A stretch of DNA of 64,000 nucleotides from Pomphorhynchus laevis (Eukaryota > Acanthocephala > Palaeacanthocephala > Echinorhynchida > Pomphorhynchidae): positions 1-64,000 of the forward strand of contig WNNJ02001296.1 in the NCBI GenBank assembly GCA_012934845.2, given 5' to 3'. Below the pieces are notes generated by a model, which saw only the letters and a list, made by a program, of their open reading frames with translations, was not told where the DNA came from and made no database searches. This document shows positions 31,914-41,890 of the stretch, piece after piece (within the stretch, counting starts at the first letter, position 1; each line of letters opens with the position of its first letter). A program made the position numbers and the translations under genes.

Positions 31914-32365
31914 GCTTGTGTGTTATAGTGTATGTATGTTAGAGGAAATTGATGATGTAAATTTGATTGTAATCAGTTATAATTCAGTGATTTTGTAAGT
32001 AGTTTATTAAGCAGCTGTATGTTATTTTATTGTATGTTTATTAGAAACCAAATAATATGCACACTAGTCAGAGCCCTTGTATCTCGGGATAACTGCTTGA
32101 ATTTTGGTTTAAACTCGTTGTCGCGACCACAGATTCCGGATGCTAGTAATACGATTCCGGATGTGTATGTTATTTATTGTATTTACTTTTCAAGTTCGTT
32201 TATTCTCGAAGTGCGGAGTAGAAGTTCGTTTATTCTCGAAGTGGGCGTAGAAGTTCGTTGTGAAGTGGAGGTTCGTAGAAGTTCGTTATTTGTATTTACT
32301 TTAGATCTCAAATGTAAGAACTTTAATAACCAATAATTTTACTGTTGTATTTAATAATAATAATA

Positions 32366-33961
32366 TTAAATCAATATGACTATGATCTCGAATATGTAAC
32401 GGGTAATGATAACTACATAGCGGATGCACTTTCTCGTCTACCAAGCGCTAGGAAAATAGAAAAGGAGACAGGAGAACGGTGAAGAAGAAAGTCTCATCAA
32501 CCTGATTCAATCCGAAACTATGGATGTAACGGGCATGTCTTCTGAGAGATTAAAAGACGAAACAGATAAATATTGTATTCTGAAGCTGGTTCGGAGATAC
32601 GTGAATACACAATGGCCTCTAGTCATCGAGTCGAACATCAAACCTTACTTTGCACAGCATCATATGATCGAAGTGGAAGCAGGAATTTTGTTGATGGCGG
32701 GTAGAATTATAGTTCCAATTAATTTAAGAACACAGGTCATGAGGATGCTTCACCAAGGACACCCGGGAATAGTTTCGATGAAAAGTTTAGTTAGATTTTA
32801 TGTGTGGTGGCCGGGAATCACTTCAGACATTGAGAATGAGATAGCTGGGTGCGAGGAATGTCAGGGTGTCAGACATAGTGAACCGAACGTACCACTGCAA
32901 CCCTGGTCGATTCCAGACAAAGAATGGGAGCGAATTCATATGGATTTTGTGAGACCTCGTAACGGCAAATATTATTTAATTGTGCAATGTGCTCTAACAA
33001 AATGGCCGGAAGTAATTCCTGTCACAACGATTACCGCCACAATAGTTATAAATAAGTTACGAACATTATTTGCGAGATGGGGTAGTCCAGCAGTAGTCGT
33101 GTCGGATAATGGCCCTCCTTTCTCGTCAGATGCATTTAGGCAATTCTTGAAAACAACGGCATTAATCATATACGAACAGCTCCATACCACCCCCAATCGA
33201 ATGGGCTAGCTGAACGTTTTGTACGAGTATTCAAACAACGAGTATTGAAACCCCAAAGAGAACTTAATTTGAGATTACAACAATTTCTAATATCATATCG
33301 TAATACACCACATTCAACCACAGGCACATCGCCCTCTATGGCTTTTCTAGGAAGAAGATTACCTACTCTGTTTGACAGGATTAAACCAAATCAACATACA
33401 GTTGCTCATCGTGCTAAAAAGCGTCAGAAATGTTATCACGATCAAAAAAGTAGGCCAAGATCATTTGTTGCCCAGAATTTAGTCTGGTATTGTCGAAATC
33501 GAGGCCAACGATGGGAAGCAGCTGAGATTATCAAAAGAACGAGTGCGAACTTATATGAAATACGAACTCGAGACGGTAGAAGGGTTCGAACACATGTTGA
33601 TCAACTAAGAAAGCGGATTGACAGGTGCACTGAATTAGCCCAAGGGGATCGAAATGATGTAGATGTATTACCTGAATGGGAATATAGTGCATTGAATGCC
33701 AACTTACAACAATGCGAGACTCGTACTGATTTGAGCAGAAGATCAAATATCATTAGCCAAACAGGAGATACCAGTAGGACACAGTCATTGACTGAAAATA
33801 CTCAAGAGAAATCCACAGAAGGATCCCCACAACGAGACAGAAATGGGTTTGAGGAGACAACCAATAACGAATCTCGGTTTGTAGTCCAACCAGCGATCGT
33901 TCGACGCAGCAGTCGAATTCGAAGACGTCCACAAAGGTATGGTGAAGTCCTTTCCTGGTAA
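32366..33961 (+). pseudogene. Ty3/gypsy pol, right half (integrase)
   Basis: Coding sequence resumes with QYDYDLEYVTGNDNYIADAL and ALSRLPS (about 32374-32445), the RNase H/connection end expected after the left half. The integrase N-terminus is GHPGIVSMKS...WWPG and CEECQ (near 32755-32870). The catalytic core has IHMDFVRP (about 32934-32960), VVSDNGPPFSS (33100-33130) and, after a stop at 33207-33209, GLAERFVRVFKQR. The C-terminal half (33245-33961) has SYRNTPHSTTG, SPSMAFLGRRLPT and a basic tail ending SRIRRRPQRYG. The frames are 32520-33209 and 33245-33961, separated by one frame break. The stop codon and missing parts in the left half make the element inactive. Confidence 0.85.
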
Positions 33962-33968
33962 AGAGCAA

Positions 33969-34218
33969 TTGTAACGTATGAGTAGCGGTACACTCATTGA
34001 TCTTGATAATGTAAGCAGCAATGCACACACTAAACAATGGTTGTATTAGAAAATAGAATGAGTATGCCTACTCATTCAGAGATCTTTTGATATTGTACCG
34101 ACAGTGATTATATATATGCTGTGACAGTTTTTATTGTGTTGTTGTTTCTTTTCAGTAAAAAGTGACTCTTTAATATTTGTCGTTTAGACACTTTAAATGT
34201 TAGGAAACACTACACTTA
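33969..34218 (+). repeat. 3' LTR of the Ty3/gypsy element
   Basis: It starts tgtaacgtatgagtagcggt, 8 bp after the end of the integrase frame, and ends near ctacacttaca. The start matches 22735-22783. The length is about 250 bp if the end is correct. No full-length second LTR is present to fix the boundary. Confidence 0.55.
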
Positions 34219-34228
34219 CAAATATTAT

Positions 34229-35508
34229 ATGGTGAAGAGAAAGACGAAAAGTCCATCGAAGTACTCATCCCAACGAATTTGTTGTGATTCCTTGGGTTGC
34301 GATGTCCGGGCAACCGTCTCAATTCTGGAATCCGAGCAATTGGCTATGTCCGATAGGAAATTTATTTGTGGGCATTGCAGCGCTTCGATTTTATTGCGAA
34401 ATATTTCAAGGATCACTTCGAATATTCTGATATCATACTTGCTGATACGTCCAAAGAATCCAACGATGTTCACTCCGTCGATTGTAGTTTTGCGGCACTT
34501 AAAGATGTGATTCGGGCGAATGATCTATCGAGTGAAGATTGTCAAACTATGCCAAGTCACGATATTGTGTCTAATCATAGATATGCTGGTAATCTGAAAG
34601 AAAGAAAAACACCAGCACTATACTTCCTAACGACATAACATTGAATTCCACAATTAGTAGAATCATTTCTGGTCTGGAAATGGACACCGAGTTAGAAATG
34701 GTACCTATCAAATAAGCTGGCAATTCCGTTGTCAAATCACAATCCACATGTCCTACATCACCTTCTCTCACGAAGCAATCCAATAACAATGATATAGTAT
34801 CTCATCATATCGAAATTCCACACCAGATTGCAATCGAGGGTGAACAGTCTAGTAAAGTTTCCAGTCAGATATTCTCTTAACGACAAACTGACCCACTAAA
34901 TAGTTACAAGTCGTTTTTGTTCGGCAAATCTAATGAATCTTACCGGGATCAGTATTTGATTATTACGAACGTTACTGAGTCGTCGTCAGATGTGGCCCAA
35001 ACTCGAGTAGATGTTGAACAATTCCAAAAAATATTGAGAGTTATTATTTCACCCGAAAGATCCCTATATTTCAGAAGTTCGTCCTATTGCGATATTTAAG
35101 ATAGGCCGTCGCAATCATCTCGAAGGACGTTCTCGTTTGATAAAAGTTGTCTTTTGTACCTCCTTAGTGGTTCGTGAGTTGTTAAAGCGCAGATCTAAAC
35201 TGCGACAGTCTCCATTTTGGTTGTTAACAGATATGTCTTTCGCTGAGCGTTGTCTCTGGCGTGTTGCTCGGACTGAGCTAAATGCTCGGATAGAATCTGG
35301 AGAAACCGATCTGCATATTGTAAATTTTCGGGTAGTTCGGCGTCGTCCACGATTGAAATGGCCCCTGTTATGAAAAATATTTCTGAAAATTGTAGGATAA
35401 GACCCAATGCGCCTTATCGTAAAAACCACAAATGACTTAAAGTTATATATTCGATCGTTCGAAGCATTCTCAATAAGATAGATGAATTGAAGGTCATAGC
35501 TACATATC
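34229..35508 (+). pseudogene. CR1/Jockey-like element, ORF1 and start of ORF2 (interrupted)
   Basis: ORF1 begins with the finger C19-x4-C24-x22-C47-x2-C50 (CDSLGC ... FICGHC), identical in spacing to the copy at 24631. Frameshifts and stops follow. The C-terminal part (35137-35373) reads SRLIKVVFCTSLVVRELLKR, then TDLHIVNFRVVRRR. ORF2 starts with YSIVRSILNKIDELKVIATY (35450-35506) and is cut at 35508 by the LTR element. The rest of the endonuclease resumes at 39457. Confidence 0.8.
35505..35508. repeat. Target-site duplication TATC, left
   Basis: TATC directly before the left LTR is repeated at 39457-39460. Removing 35509-39460 rejoins the interrupted endonuclease in frame. Confidence 0.7.
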
Positions 35509-35606
35509 TGTGATAACCAGAGAGAATAAATGGCTTTTATTCACAAATCTACAAATAGTAGGTAAAGTTAAATATAAATGATAAAGTAATTAAATGTGAT
35601 ACCACA
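35509..35606 (-). repeat. 98-bp LTR (3' LTR of the - strand element)
   Basis: It starts tgtgataacc and ends gataccaca on the + strand. It matches 39353-39450 except for two adjacent bases (gc versus at, near 35533-35534). Read on the - strand it starts TGTGG, contains GTGAATAAAA (polyadenylation-like hexamer) and ends ATCACA. The LTR is unusually short. Confidence 0.85.
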
Positions 35607-35625
35607 TTCATCCCATGTGATAGTT

Positions 35626-38600
35626 TTAGAAGTATGCAGGAGTTCTTCGACTTCTTGTACTTTGTCGGTAGAATTCTCTAGTTGTCACGGGATGATGGTT
35701 TGCCTCAGAAATTGATGTCCTCTTTGAACTCAAGTTCATATCGATATTGTCAGTGGCATCATATTGCTTTCCGTTATTGTTATCATCTTCATAGTCTGGC
35801 TGGTTCCTGTCGAAGCTATCTTGACAGTCGTCATCCCCGTCCCTTGACAATCCCGAACTACGAATATCCGAACTGTCTGGATCCTTGTAAATGGAGGTTT
35901 CTGAAGGATAACGAGATAGGTGTCGAGTTAAAATATTTGCTTCTTTCCCAGATGGAAGTTCGATATGAGCCGTGTTTGGATTCGCGTTTATCAGTTTAGC
36001 TTTGAGCAATTTATCGTCGTATTTGTCGTGTTTGTAGAAGTTTCGCACGAATACAGATCCGGGACGACGGAGCCATTCTGGTAAATTGAATTTAATTAAT
36101 GGGCGTCTAGAGAAGTTGAAGATTCGATCATGAGGTGTCGAGCCAGTTGAGGTGCATAATAGTCCTCGAATAGATTGAAGGCTTTCAGCGAGGACCGTTT
36201 CCCAAGCAGCAACCGGACGATTGTAGTCTCTAAGCCGCAAAAGTACAGCGCTCCATAATATACCGTTATAGCGTTCGATCTGTCCGTTGCCTAACGGATT
36301 GTACGGAGAAGAGTGACTTGCTACCGTGCCAATACTCTCCAGATAATCAGAGAATTCTTTCGACATGAAGGATGACCCGCGATCGGAATGTACAAATTCA
36401 GGTGGACCAAATATTGTCACTATACCACGCAGGCAATTTATCACTGTTTGAACGGACATATCACGGCATGCAAATCCAAAGGGATAGTGAGAATATTTAT
36501 CGACGGCTGTAAGCAAATATTTCTTGCCTGATGAACTGGGCAAAGGACCTTTGAAGTCAAGTGAAATTCTTTCGAAAGGTCGTGTCGCTCTGATGAGGGC
36601 AGTTTTTGGAGGCTTGAAGAAGTTTGGTTTCAACAACGAACAGGTAACGCAATGAGATACAACATAACGAACGTCTTCAGTGCTATATGGAAGTTGATTC
36701 GATTGAACGAAGTGATACAAACGATTGACTCCTGGGTGGCAAAGCGTAGCGTGAAGTTCATAAAGAAGCTTGAGATCTTTCTGTTTGTTAAAGTAACTGC
36801 AACTTGAAGCACAAATATCCCTAGACATTGAGTCGGCCGCATAATTCAACTTTCCAGGCCGGTAAAGTATACAATATTTGAACTCAGATAGATCGAGACG
36901 CCATCTTTGCACTTTTTCATTTTTAATTTTACTCTTATGATTTCTGTTTAATATGAATGAAACTGACCTTTGATCCGTTAGAACATTGAAAGTTCGTCCA
37001 GACAAATAGTGCCTCCAGTATCGCAATGCTTCAACGATGGCAAGGGCCTCTTTCTCAATAGCGGAATGTCCAACGACACTCTTACTAAGTGTATGCGAAT
37101 AAAATGCGACGGGTTTGTTATCCTGCGTTAATACAGCACCGATAGCATAAAGGGATGCGTCAGTCTCTACTGTAAATGTCTTATTGAAATCAATGGGTGT
37201 TAGAGTAGCTGAAATAATACGATCACGAATTATCTCAAATGAGCGCTTTGCTGCAGGTGTAATAGGAAATATCGTGGTTTCAGCTAACGGACGAATCTGC
37301 GACGAAAAATTTCGAGTCCATTTGGAATAATGTGAGAAAAGGCCGACACTTCTTCGCAGTTGACGTTTATTTTGAGGTACCTGCAGTTCTCGCAAAGGTG
37401 AGACACGATTAGGATCAGGCCGTTTAATACCACTACCAACTTGATATCCCAGAATATTGATCATCGTTTTATTAATCATACATTTCGATTCATTTAGTGT
37501 TATTCGGTACCTAGAAGCAACTTCACGAAACTTGGCCAGATTTGTATCATGTTCTTGCTGTGTTTTGCCGCACACAATGATATCGTCGAAGTATGAATAG
37601 GTGCCGGTTAAGTTTTCTTTCTCTATGATCTCGTTGATTATTCGCTGGAAGGTGGCTACAGCATTCGTGAGTCCAAAAGGCATACGCTGAAATTGATAGA
37701 GTCGACCATCTGCCTCGAATGCGGTCAAGAATTTTTCGTTTGCTCGCAAAGGAACTTGATGGTAAGCACTTTTTAAATCGAGGGTGCTAAACACGTTATT
37801 GGACGATATGGTGTCGATCAGGTCGTCAATTCGGGGCATGGGATAAGCGTCGAGGACCGTGAATCTATTTACGGTCTGCGAGTAATCTACTACTAGACGA
37901 CGACGTCCTTCTCTGTTTACAATAAGAACTTGCGCACGCCACGGTGAGCGATTGCACTCGATGATGCCTTCGGACAACATTCGTTTTACTTCTGAAGCAA
38001 TAAAGCGGCGATCTTCGATATTACGGCGCCGGGACGGAATTGCTGCAGGTTTCCAGTTTTTAAAATCGTCTGAAAATAACGACGGTATATCGATTTCCAT
38101 GCTCGATAGTTGCCCAATGGTTAATGTTTCTTGCTTAGCATTTCCTCGAAGTCGAATGGAATCACTTGAATGCAAGCGCAGGAATGGATGACCAAGTATG
38201 AGATCACGACAAAGATAAGGCATGACGAAGCATTGAATGTCAGTATAGTTTCGGTCACAGTAAGATATCGGTAATACGCATCGTTCATTGCATACGGATG
38301 TAAATGATGAATTAGCCATGGAAATCCTAACACAACAAGATTCTGTAGGAATACCTAGTTTTCGAATAACTGATGAATCGACAAAGTTGGAAGAGCTCCC
38401 TGTATCGATAAGAGCATCCAGCTGTTGTGTTCCAACGCGAACTTGTACCGTCATGTCGTCAAGTTTAGATGCATCACCATTTGCATTTTGACAGGATATG
38501 ATATTAAGTGATTCACAGTCGGACGCGTATGGTCGAGTACTACGATTGTATTTTCGTCGAGATCGAAGCAACTTAGTTCGACAAACTTTTTCGTAGTGTC

Positions 38601-39330
38601 CACGTTTTAAGCAGAATGAACATTCAGCATCCCGGGCTGGACAACGATTTCGTGTATGCATAACTCCACCACAAAAGTAGCACCTTTTCTTGTTGATCTT
38701 TTGAGCTACGGCAATAGATTCTTCACTTTCAGAAATATCAGTATTTCCTTTTGAACCTTTGGTTTCCCTTAAGGCATTTACTGTGAATTCGGATGTGTGT
38801 CGATATTCGTTTGATTGAGTTTGAGCTGCTTCAATCGTTCGAGCGACTTGATAAGCTTTCTCTTTGTCGATGTCATTAGTCTCGAGTATGCGTTGACGAA
38901 TCTCGTTCGATTGTAAACCCGTAATAAATGAATTGCAAATAAGAATATCGCGCAGCTCCTTAGCTTTCACATCTTTGAAGGTGCATTGTCGCGCAAGTGT
39001 TTCAAGACGATCCACATAGTTAGATATCGATTCATCGAGAGTTTGTCGTGCAGAACACAGTAGATGTCGTTTGTAAACCGAATTTGTAGATTTTATGAAT
39101 GCTTTGTTGAGGACATCCATTGCTGAATCATCATCCAGGCACTCGTTAATCTTGTCGAATAATTGAGCGGAAATTGAGATTTTCAGGAGATCAAGTTTGT
39201 CATCTTGTGAATCCATTTTGATGCGTTTGATAAATGTTTCGAAGCGATATCGCCAGTGACGCCATTCGCGTTCTGCTTCAGGACAGTCTGTCGTTAGTTT
39301 GAGTGTATCCGGCTTGAACAGAGAATCCAT
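35626..39330 (-). CDS. Ty3/gypsy-type gag-pol polyprotein, intact
   Basis: A single open frame of about 1234 codons from ATG at 39328-39330; one codon upstream is TTG, so ATG is preferred. Gag begins SLFKPDTLKL. Two zinc knuckles lie at residues 218-251 (CYFCGGVMHTRNRC, CSFCLKRGHYEKVC). The protease is LIDTGSSSNF (309-318). RT has LVVDYSQTVNRFT, FSTLDLKSAYHQ, PFGLTNAVATFQ and active site YFDD (581-584). RNase H has VETDAS (D725). Integrase has an HHCC finger (H866, H874, C895, C898) and catalytic D926, D984, E1020, with 35 residues between the last two. No stop or frame break is seen, so all enzymatic sites look intact. The family grouping within Ty3/gypsy is not fixed here. Confidence 0.93.
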   Translation of the reverse strand: MDSLFKPDTLKLTTDCPEAEREWRHWRYRFETFIKRIKMDSQDDKLDLLKISISAQLFDKINECLDDDSAMDVLNKAFIKSTNSVYKRHLLCSARQTLDESISNYVDRLETLARQCTFKDVKAKELRDILICNSFITGLQSNEIRQRILETNDIDKEKAYQVARTIEAAQTQSNEYRHTSEFTVNALRETKGSKGNTDISESEESIAVAQKINKKRCYFCGGVMHTRNRCPARDAECSFCLKRGHYEKVCRTKLLRSRRKYNRSTRPYASDCESLNIISCQNANGDASKLDDMTVQVRVGTQQLDALIDTGSSSNFVDSSVIRKLGIPTESCCVRISMANSSFTSVCNERCVLPISYCDRNYTDIQCFVMPYLCRDLILGHPFLRLHSSDSIRLRGNAKQETLTIGQLSSMEIDIPSLFSDDFKNWKPAAIPSRRRNIEDRRFIASEVKRMLSEGIIECNRSPWRAQVLIVNREGRRRLVVDYSQTVNRFTVLDAYPMPRIDDLIDTISSNNVFSTLDLKSAYHQVPLRANEKFLTAFEADGRLYQFQRMPFGLTNAVATFQRIINEIIEKENLTGTYSYFDDIIVCGKTQQEHDTNLAKFREVASRYRITLNESKCMINKTMINILGYQVGSGIKRPDPNRVSPLRELQVPQNKRQLRRSVGLFSHYSKWTRNFSSQIRPLAETTIFPITPAAKRSFEIIRDRIISATLTPIDFNKTFTVETDASLYAIGAVLTQDNKPVAFYSHTLSKSVVGHSAIEKEALAIVEALRYWRHYLSGRTFNVLTDQRSVSFILNRNHKSKIKNEKVQRWRLDLSEFKYCILYRPGKLNYAADSMSRDICASSCSYFNKQKDLKLLYELHATLCHPGVNRLYHFVQSNQLPYSTEDVRYVVSHCVTCSLLKPNFFKPPKTALIRATRPFERISLDFKGPLPSSSGKKYLLTAVDKYSHYPFGFACRDMSVQTVINCLRGIVTIFGPPEFVHSDRGSSFMSKEFSDYLESIGTVASHSSPYNPLGNGQIERYNGILWSAVLLRLRDYNRPVAAWETVLAESLQSIRGLLCTSTGSTPHDRIFNFSRRPLIKFNLPEWLRRPGSVFVRNFYKHDKYDDKLLKAKLINANPNTAHIELPSGKEANILTRHLSRYPSETSIYKDPDSSDIRSSGLSRDGDDDCQDSFDRNQPDYEDDNNNGKQYDATDNIDMNLSSKRTSISEANHHPVTTREFYRQSTRSRRTPAYF

Positions 39331-39337
39331 CAAGACA

Positions 39338-39351
39338 ATTTGTGAATAAAA
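39338..39351 (-). promoter_or_regulatory. Putative self-priming primer-binding site
   Basis: Just inside the 5' LTR (one base after its end at 39353) the - strand reads TTTTATTCACAAAT. This is perfectly complementary, over 14 nt, to LTR positions 39379-39392 of the same element, which read ATTTGTGAATAAAA on the - strand. A normal tRNA-type site would begin TGG; this one does not. Known self-priming elements (Tf1 type) use exactly such complementarity between the RNA 5' end and the PBS. Confidence 0.6.
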
Positions 39352-39352
39352 T

Positions 39353-39450
39353 TGTGATAACCAGAGAGAATAAATGATTTTTATTCACAAATCTACAAAT
39401 AGTAGGTAAAGTTAAATATAAATGATAAAGTAATTAAATGTGATACCACA
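39353..39450 (-). repeat. 98-bp LTR (5' LTR of the - strand element)
   Basis: Same sequence as 35509-35606 with two base changes. It is followed on the + strand by tttaat (39451-39456), not found beside the other LTR, and then by TATC. Confidence 0.85.
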
Positions 39451-39456
39451 TTTAAT

Positions 39457-39760
39457 TATCATCATCCAAATATCATTGCAGTTAGTGAATCTTTGTTCTC
39501 TATCCTTGTTCCTGATAGCTTATTATCCATAGATGGATATAACTTGTTTCGTTGTCAAATTGGAGGAGGTGTTGCGCTATATTGTAGTTTAGGTATTGAT
39601 GTAGTGTGTTTGCAGGCGGTTAGCGATACCAATGAGAATGAGGCTTTTAACATCAAATTGTACCTTGATAAGATCAATTCCATGTGTGTTAGTATTATAT
39701 CGTTCTCATCTCGTCCTCCTCCTTATATTAATATAATAATAACACATATGTCACTGTAGG
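39457..39760 (+). pseudogene. CR1/Jockey-like endonuclease, continuation after LTR insertion
   Basis: After the duplication TATC the frame reads YHHPNIIAVSES, then SIDGYNLFRC and GGGVALYCS, all endonuclease motifs, to a stop at 39757-39759. It continues the ORF2 interrupted at 35508. The copy is truncated before the GDFN motif, by later rearrangement into a tandem array. Confidence 0.75.
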
Positions 39761-39869
39761 GTTTGTGTTTGCATTTGTGAGAGTCAAGGGTTAAGGTTCT
39801 TGAAAATGAGCTTTAGAGGATTAAGATAGTTGGATAGCAGATAAAAGTTTATTAAAATATGTAAGCGGA

Positions 39870-40150
39870 TTGGAATTAGTAAATGCTCATATACGTTATG
39901 TACAGAATAAGGAAATTAGTAGGTTGTGGAGAGAGGAGGGTATTATTAAGTGCTCGGATACGTTATGCAGAGAGGAAGTAAATTAGTAAGTGCTCGGATA
40001 AGTTGTGGAGGGAGGATGATATTAGTAAGTGCTTGGATACGTTGTGAAGAGATGACGGGATTAGTAAGTGCTTGTATACGTTATTCAGAGAGGAACTAAA
40101 TTAGAAATCCTCGGATAAATTGTGGAGAGAGGAGGAAGTTCCGAAGGACT
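39870..40150. repeat. Tandem array of ~39-bp units
   Basis: About six units start attagtaagtgctcggata and continue cgttatgcagagaggaag, with point and length variation (for example ctcatata, cttggata). No coding sense. This is a satellite-like local array. Confidence 0.75.
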
Positions 40151-40540
40151 AGATAAATGATTTATAGTTTGAAGTATCGGGGCTATGCGATTAGAGATAA
40201 GTGAGCGAGATTATAAGTTTAAGGTATGAGTCAATAATTGGACATAATTTACAATTATTTCCTTAACTGGACAATCAGTCAATAATTGCTGATTCGAGTC
40301 ATTGTAGGTAGCTGAATTTCCTGATTTGTGCAAGGTAGAGCTGATATTATCATTGATCGTTGGTGGATTTTTCAGGACTCGAAGAGGTTAACAATTGTAC
40401 ATGAATTTTACTTTTTTCATAGTACGCTGTGGATAACTACAATTATTATTATTATGTAGACAACGTTACGAGCATAGCTCACAGTTGCTGACAAATCGAT
40501 AGTCAAAATAAAAGAAAAAGAGAAAATCAAAAACAAATCA
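40151..40540. other. Spacer between tandem array and RT fragment
   Basis: No gene recognised. The short words caataattgg/caataattgc are repeated near 40225 and 40275. Confidence 0.35.
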
Positions 40541-40541
40541 G

Positions 40542-41510
40542 TTAACAATTTAAAATAATCTGTCGTTTAAAGAGCTCACGAGTTCCCGCATTTACAATAT
40601 CATCGCTTAAACGATTCCATGAATTTATTATTCGTTGTCCAAATTGAATCGTCCTAGAATGTACTATTCGTTGGCGACTAAGATAAAACGAGTGACCTCG
40701 CAAAGCTCGAGTTGATCGAATGTTGAAGAGCCCACGCAACACATGGTGTTCATTGTGAAATACCTCCCATACAAGACACAGATCCCGCGAGTCACGAATA
40801 TCACATAATGACTGCATATTTAAAGACCGAAGACGGTCCTCGTAAGGAAGTTCTCTCAAAGAATGTACTAATTTTGTTGCCCTACGTAGCACCTTCTCAA
40901 GTCGATTAATCTCATCTCTGGTTCGAGGGTATGAACATTGAGAAGCATATAACAAATGACTTAGTACAAAAGCGTTTGCAAGAACTCTAAAAGAACGTGG
41001 ACTCACATAGCTGAATGATCGGCGAAGGAAACCAACCATACGCATGGCCTTCGAACAAATGTACTCAGTGTTTTGGCGAGTGGAGAAATCATCCGTTATC
41101 AATACGCCAAGATCTTTATAGCTCGAAACCAATTTAATCACTCGATCCCCGAGATGATATATCGGCACTGGAACAATATTACGTGATCGAATGTGCATGC
41201 AAGTGCACTTCGAGGCATTAACAGACAGACCATTAGAACGTGCCCACTTAAGAACCGTGTCAATATCTGATTGAAGAATGTTACGATCATAATTCGACTT
41301 GATGGCTCTCCAAATTTTTAAATCGTCAGCAAATAATAATGAATGCGAACTTATTACACTGGGTAGATCGTTGATGAAAATACAAAACAGCAAAGGACCC
41401 AATACAGACCCTTGCGGGACACCGGCATTAACTGGATAATGCTCGGAAAGGGTACCGTTATCAACACTGTTATCTTCAACACTGTTTATCAACACTGTTA
41501 TCTTTAACAT
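40542..41510 (-). pseudogene. CR1/Jockey-like RT fragment, C-terminal half
   Basis: 322 codons open on the - strand. They include VPQGSVLGPLLFCIFINDLP and the active site LLFADDLKIWR near the start, DTVLKWARSNGLSVNASK, then the thumb block SHLLYASQCSYPRTRDEI, LEKVLRRATKLVHSLRELPY and the end SWNRLSDDIVNAGTREL. The DD motif is kept, but the upstream RT and endonuclease are missing, so the copy is truncated. It is related to the fragment at 11407 and the 24.3-kb element but forms its own subfamily by sequence. Confidence 0.88.
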
Positions 41511-41888
41511 TTTCTCATCATTGTTAATGACATCAATCCATATCCCCCGATGAAACCTAGTTCAAAATAGATCAACTTTTTCCGTGGATAAAACTGTGAC
41601 TGTAGTTCACAAATTACAACCAGACTTGTTACAGGAACAAAAAGTTAAAAGGTCTAAGGAATTCATTCATATAATTTATTTTTTTATTCGTGCCATTTAT
41701 ATGAGGTATTATTAAAGCGTAGAATAACGTTCTAAATCAAAAATCCTCAAAAGATAAAAGTAATGTTTCAATTTATATATAAAAAAACTTATAATTTTAG
41801 TGCATATTCTGTCAGTGTTAATGTCTTCAACAATAACTTTACTACGATACTTAGAGATAGTCTGAGTTGAGCAAATAAAGGTTAACTC
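41511..41888. other. AT-rich spacer
   Basis: No gene recognised; some tail of the preceding RT fragment up to about 41520. Confidence 0.35.
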
Positions 41889-41890
41889 AG

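Larger units (their letters stand above)
28786..32340 (-). mobile_element. RLE-type non-LTR retrotransposon, almost full length
   Basis: One long gene (CDS 29163-31913, homologous sequence continuing to 28893) with a possible 5' region of about 400 bp. It is inserted on the - strand together with the CR1/Jockey-like element inside the gypsy RNase H/connection region. The 5' region (32060-32335) has short direct repeats (gattccggatg twice near 32130-32160; aagttcgtttattctcgaag twice near 32195-32240). The gypsy coding sequence resumes at about 32366. Confidence 0.75.
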
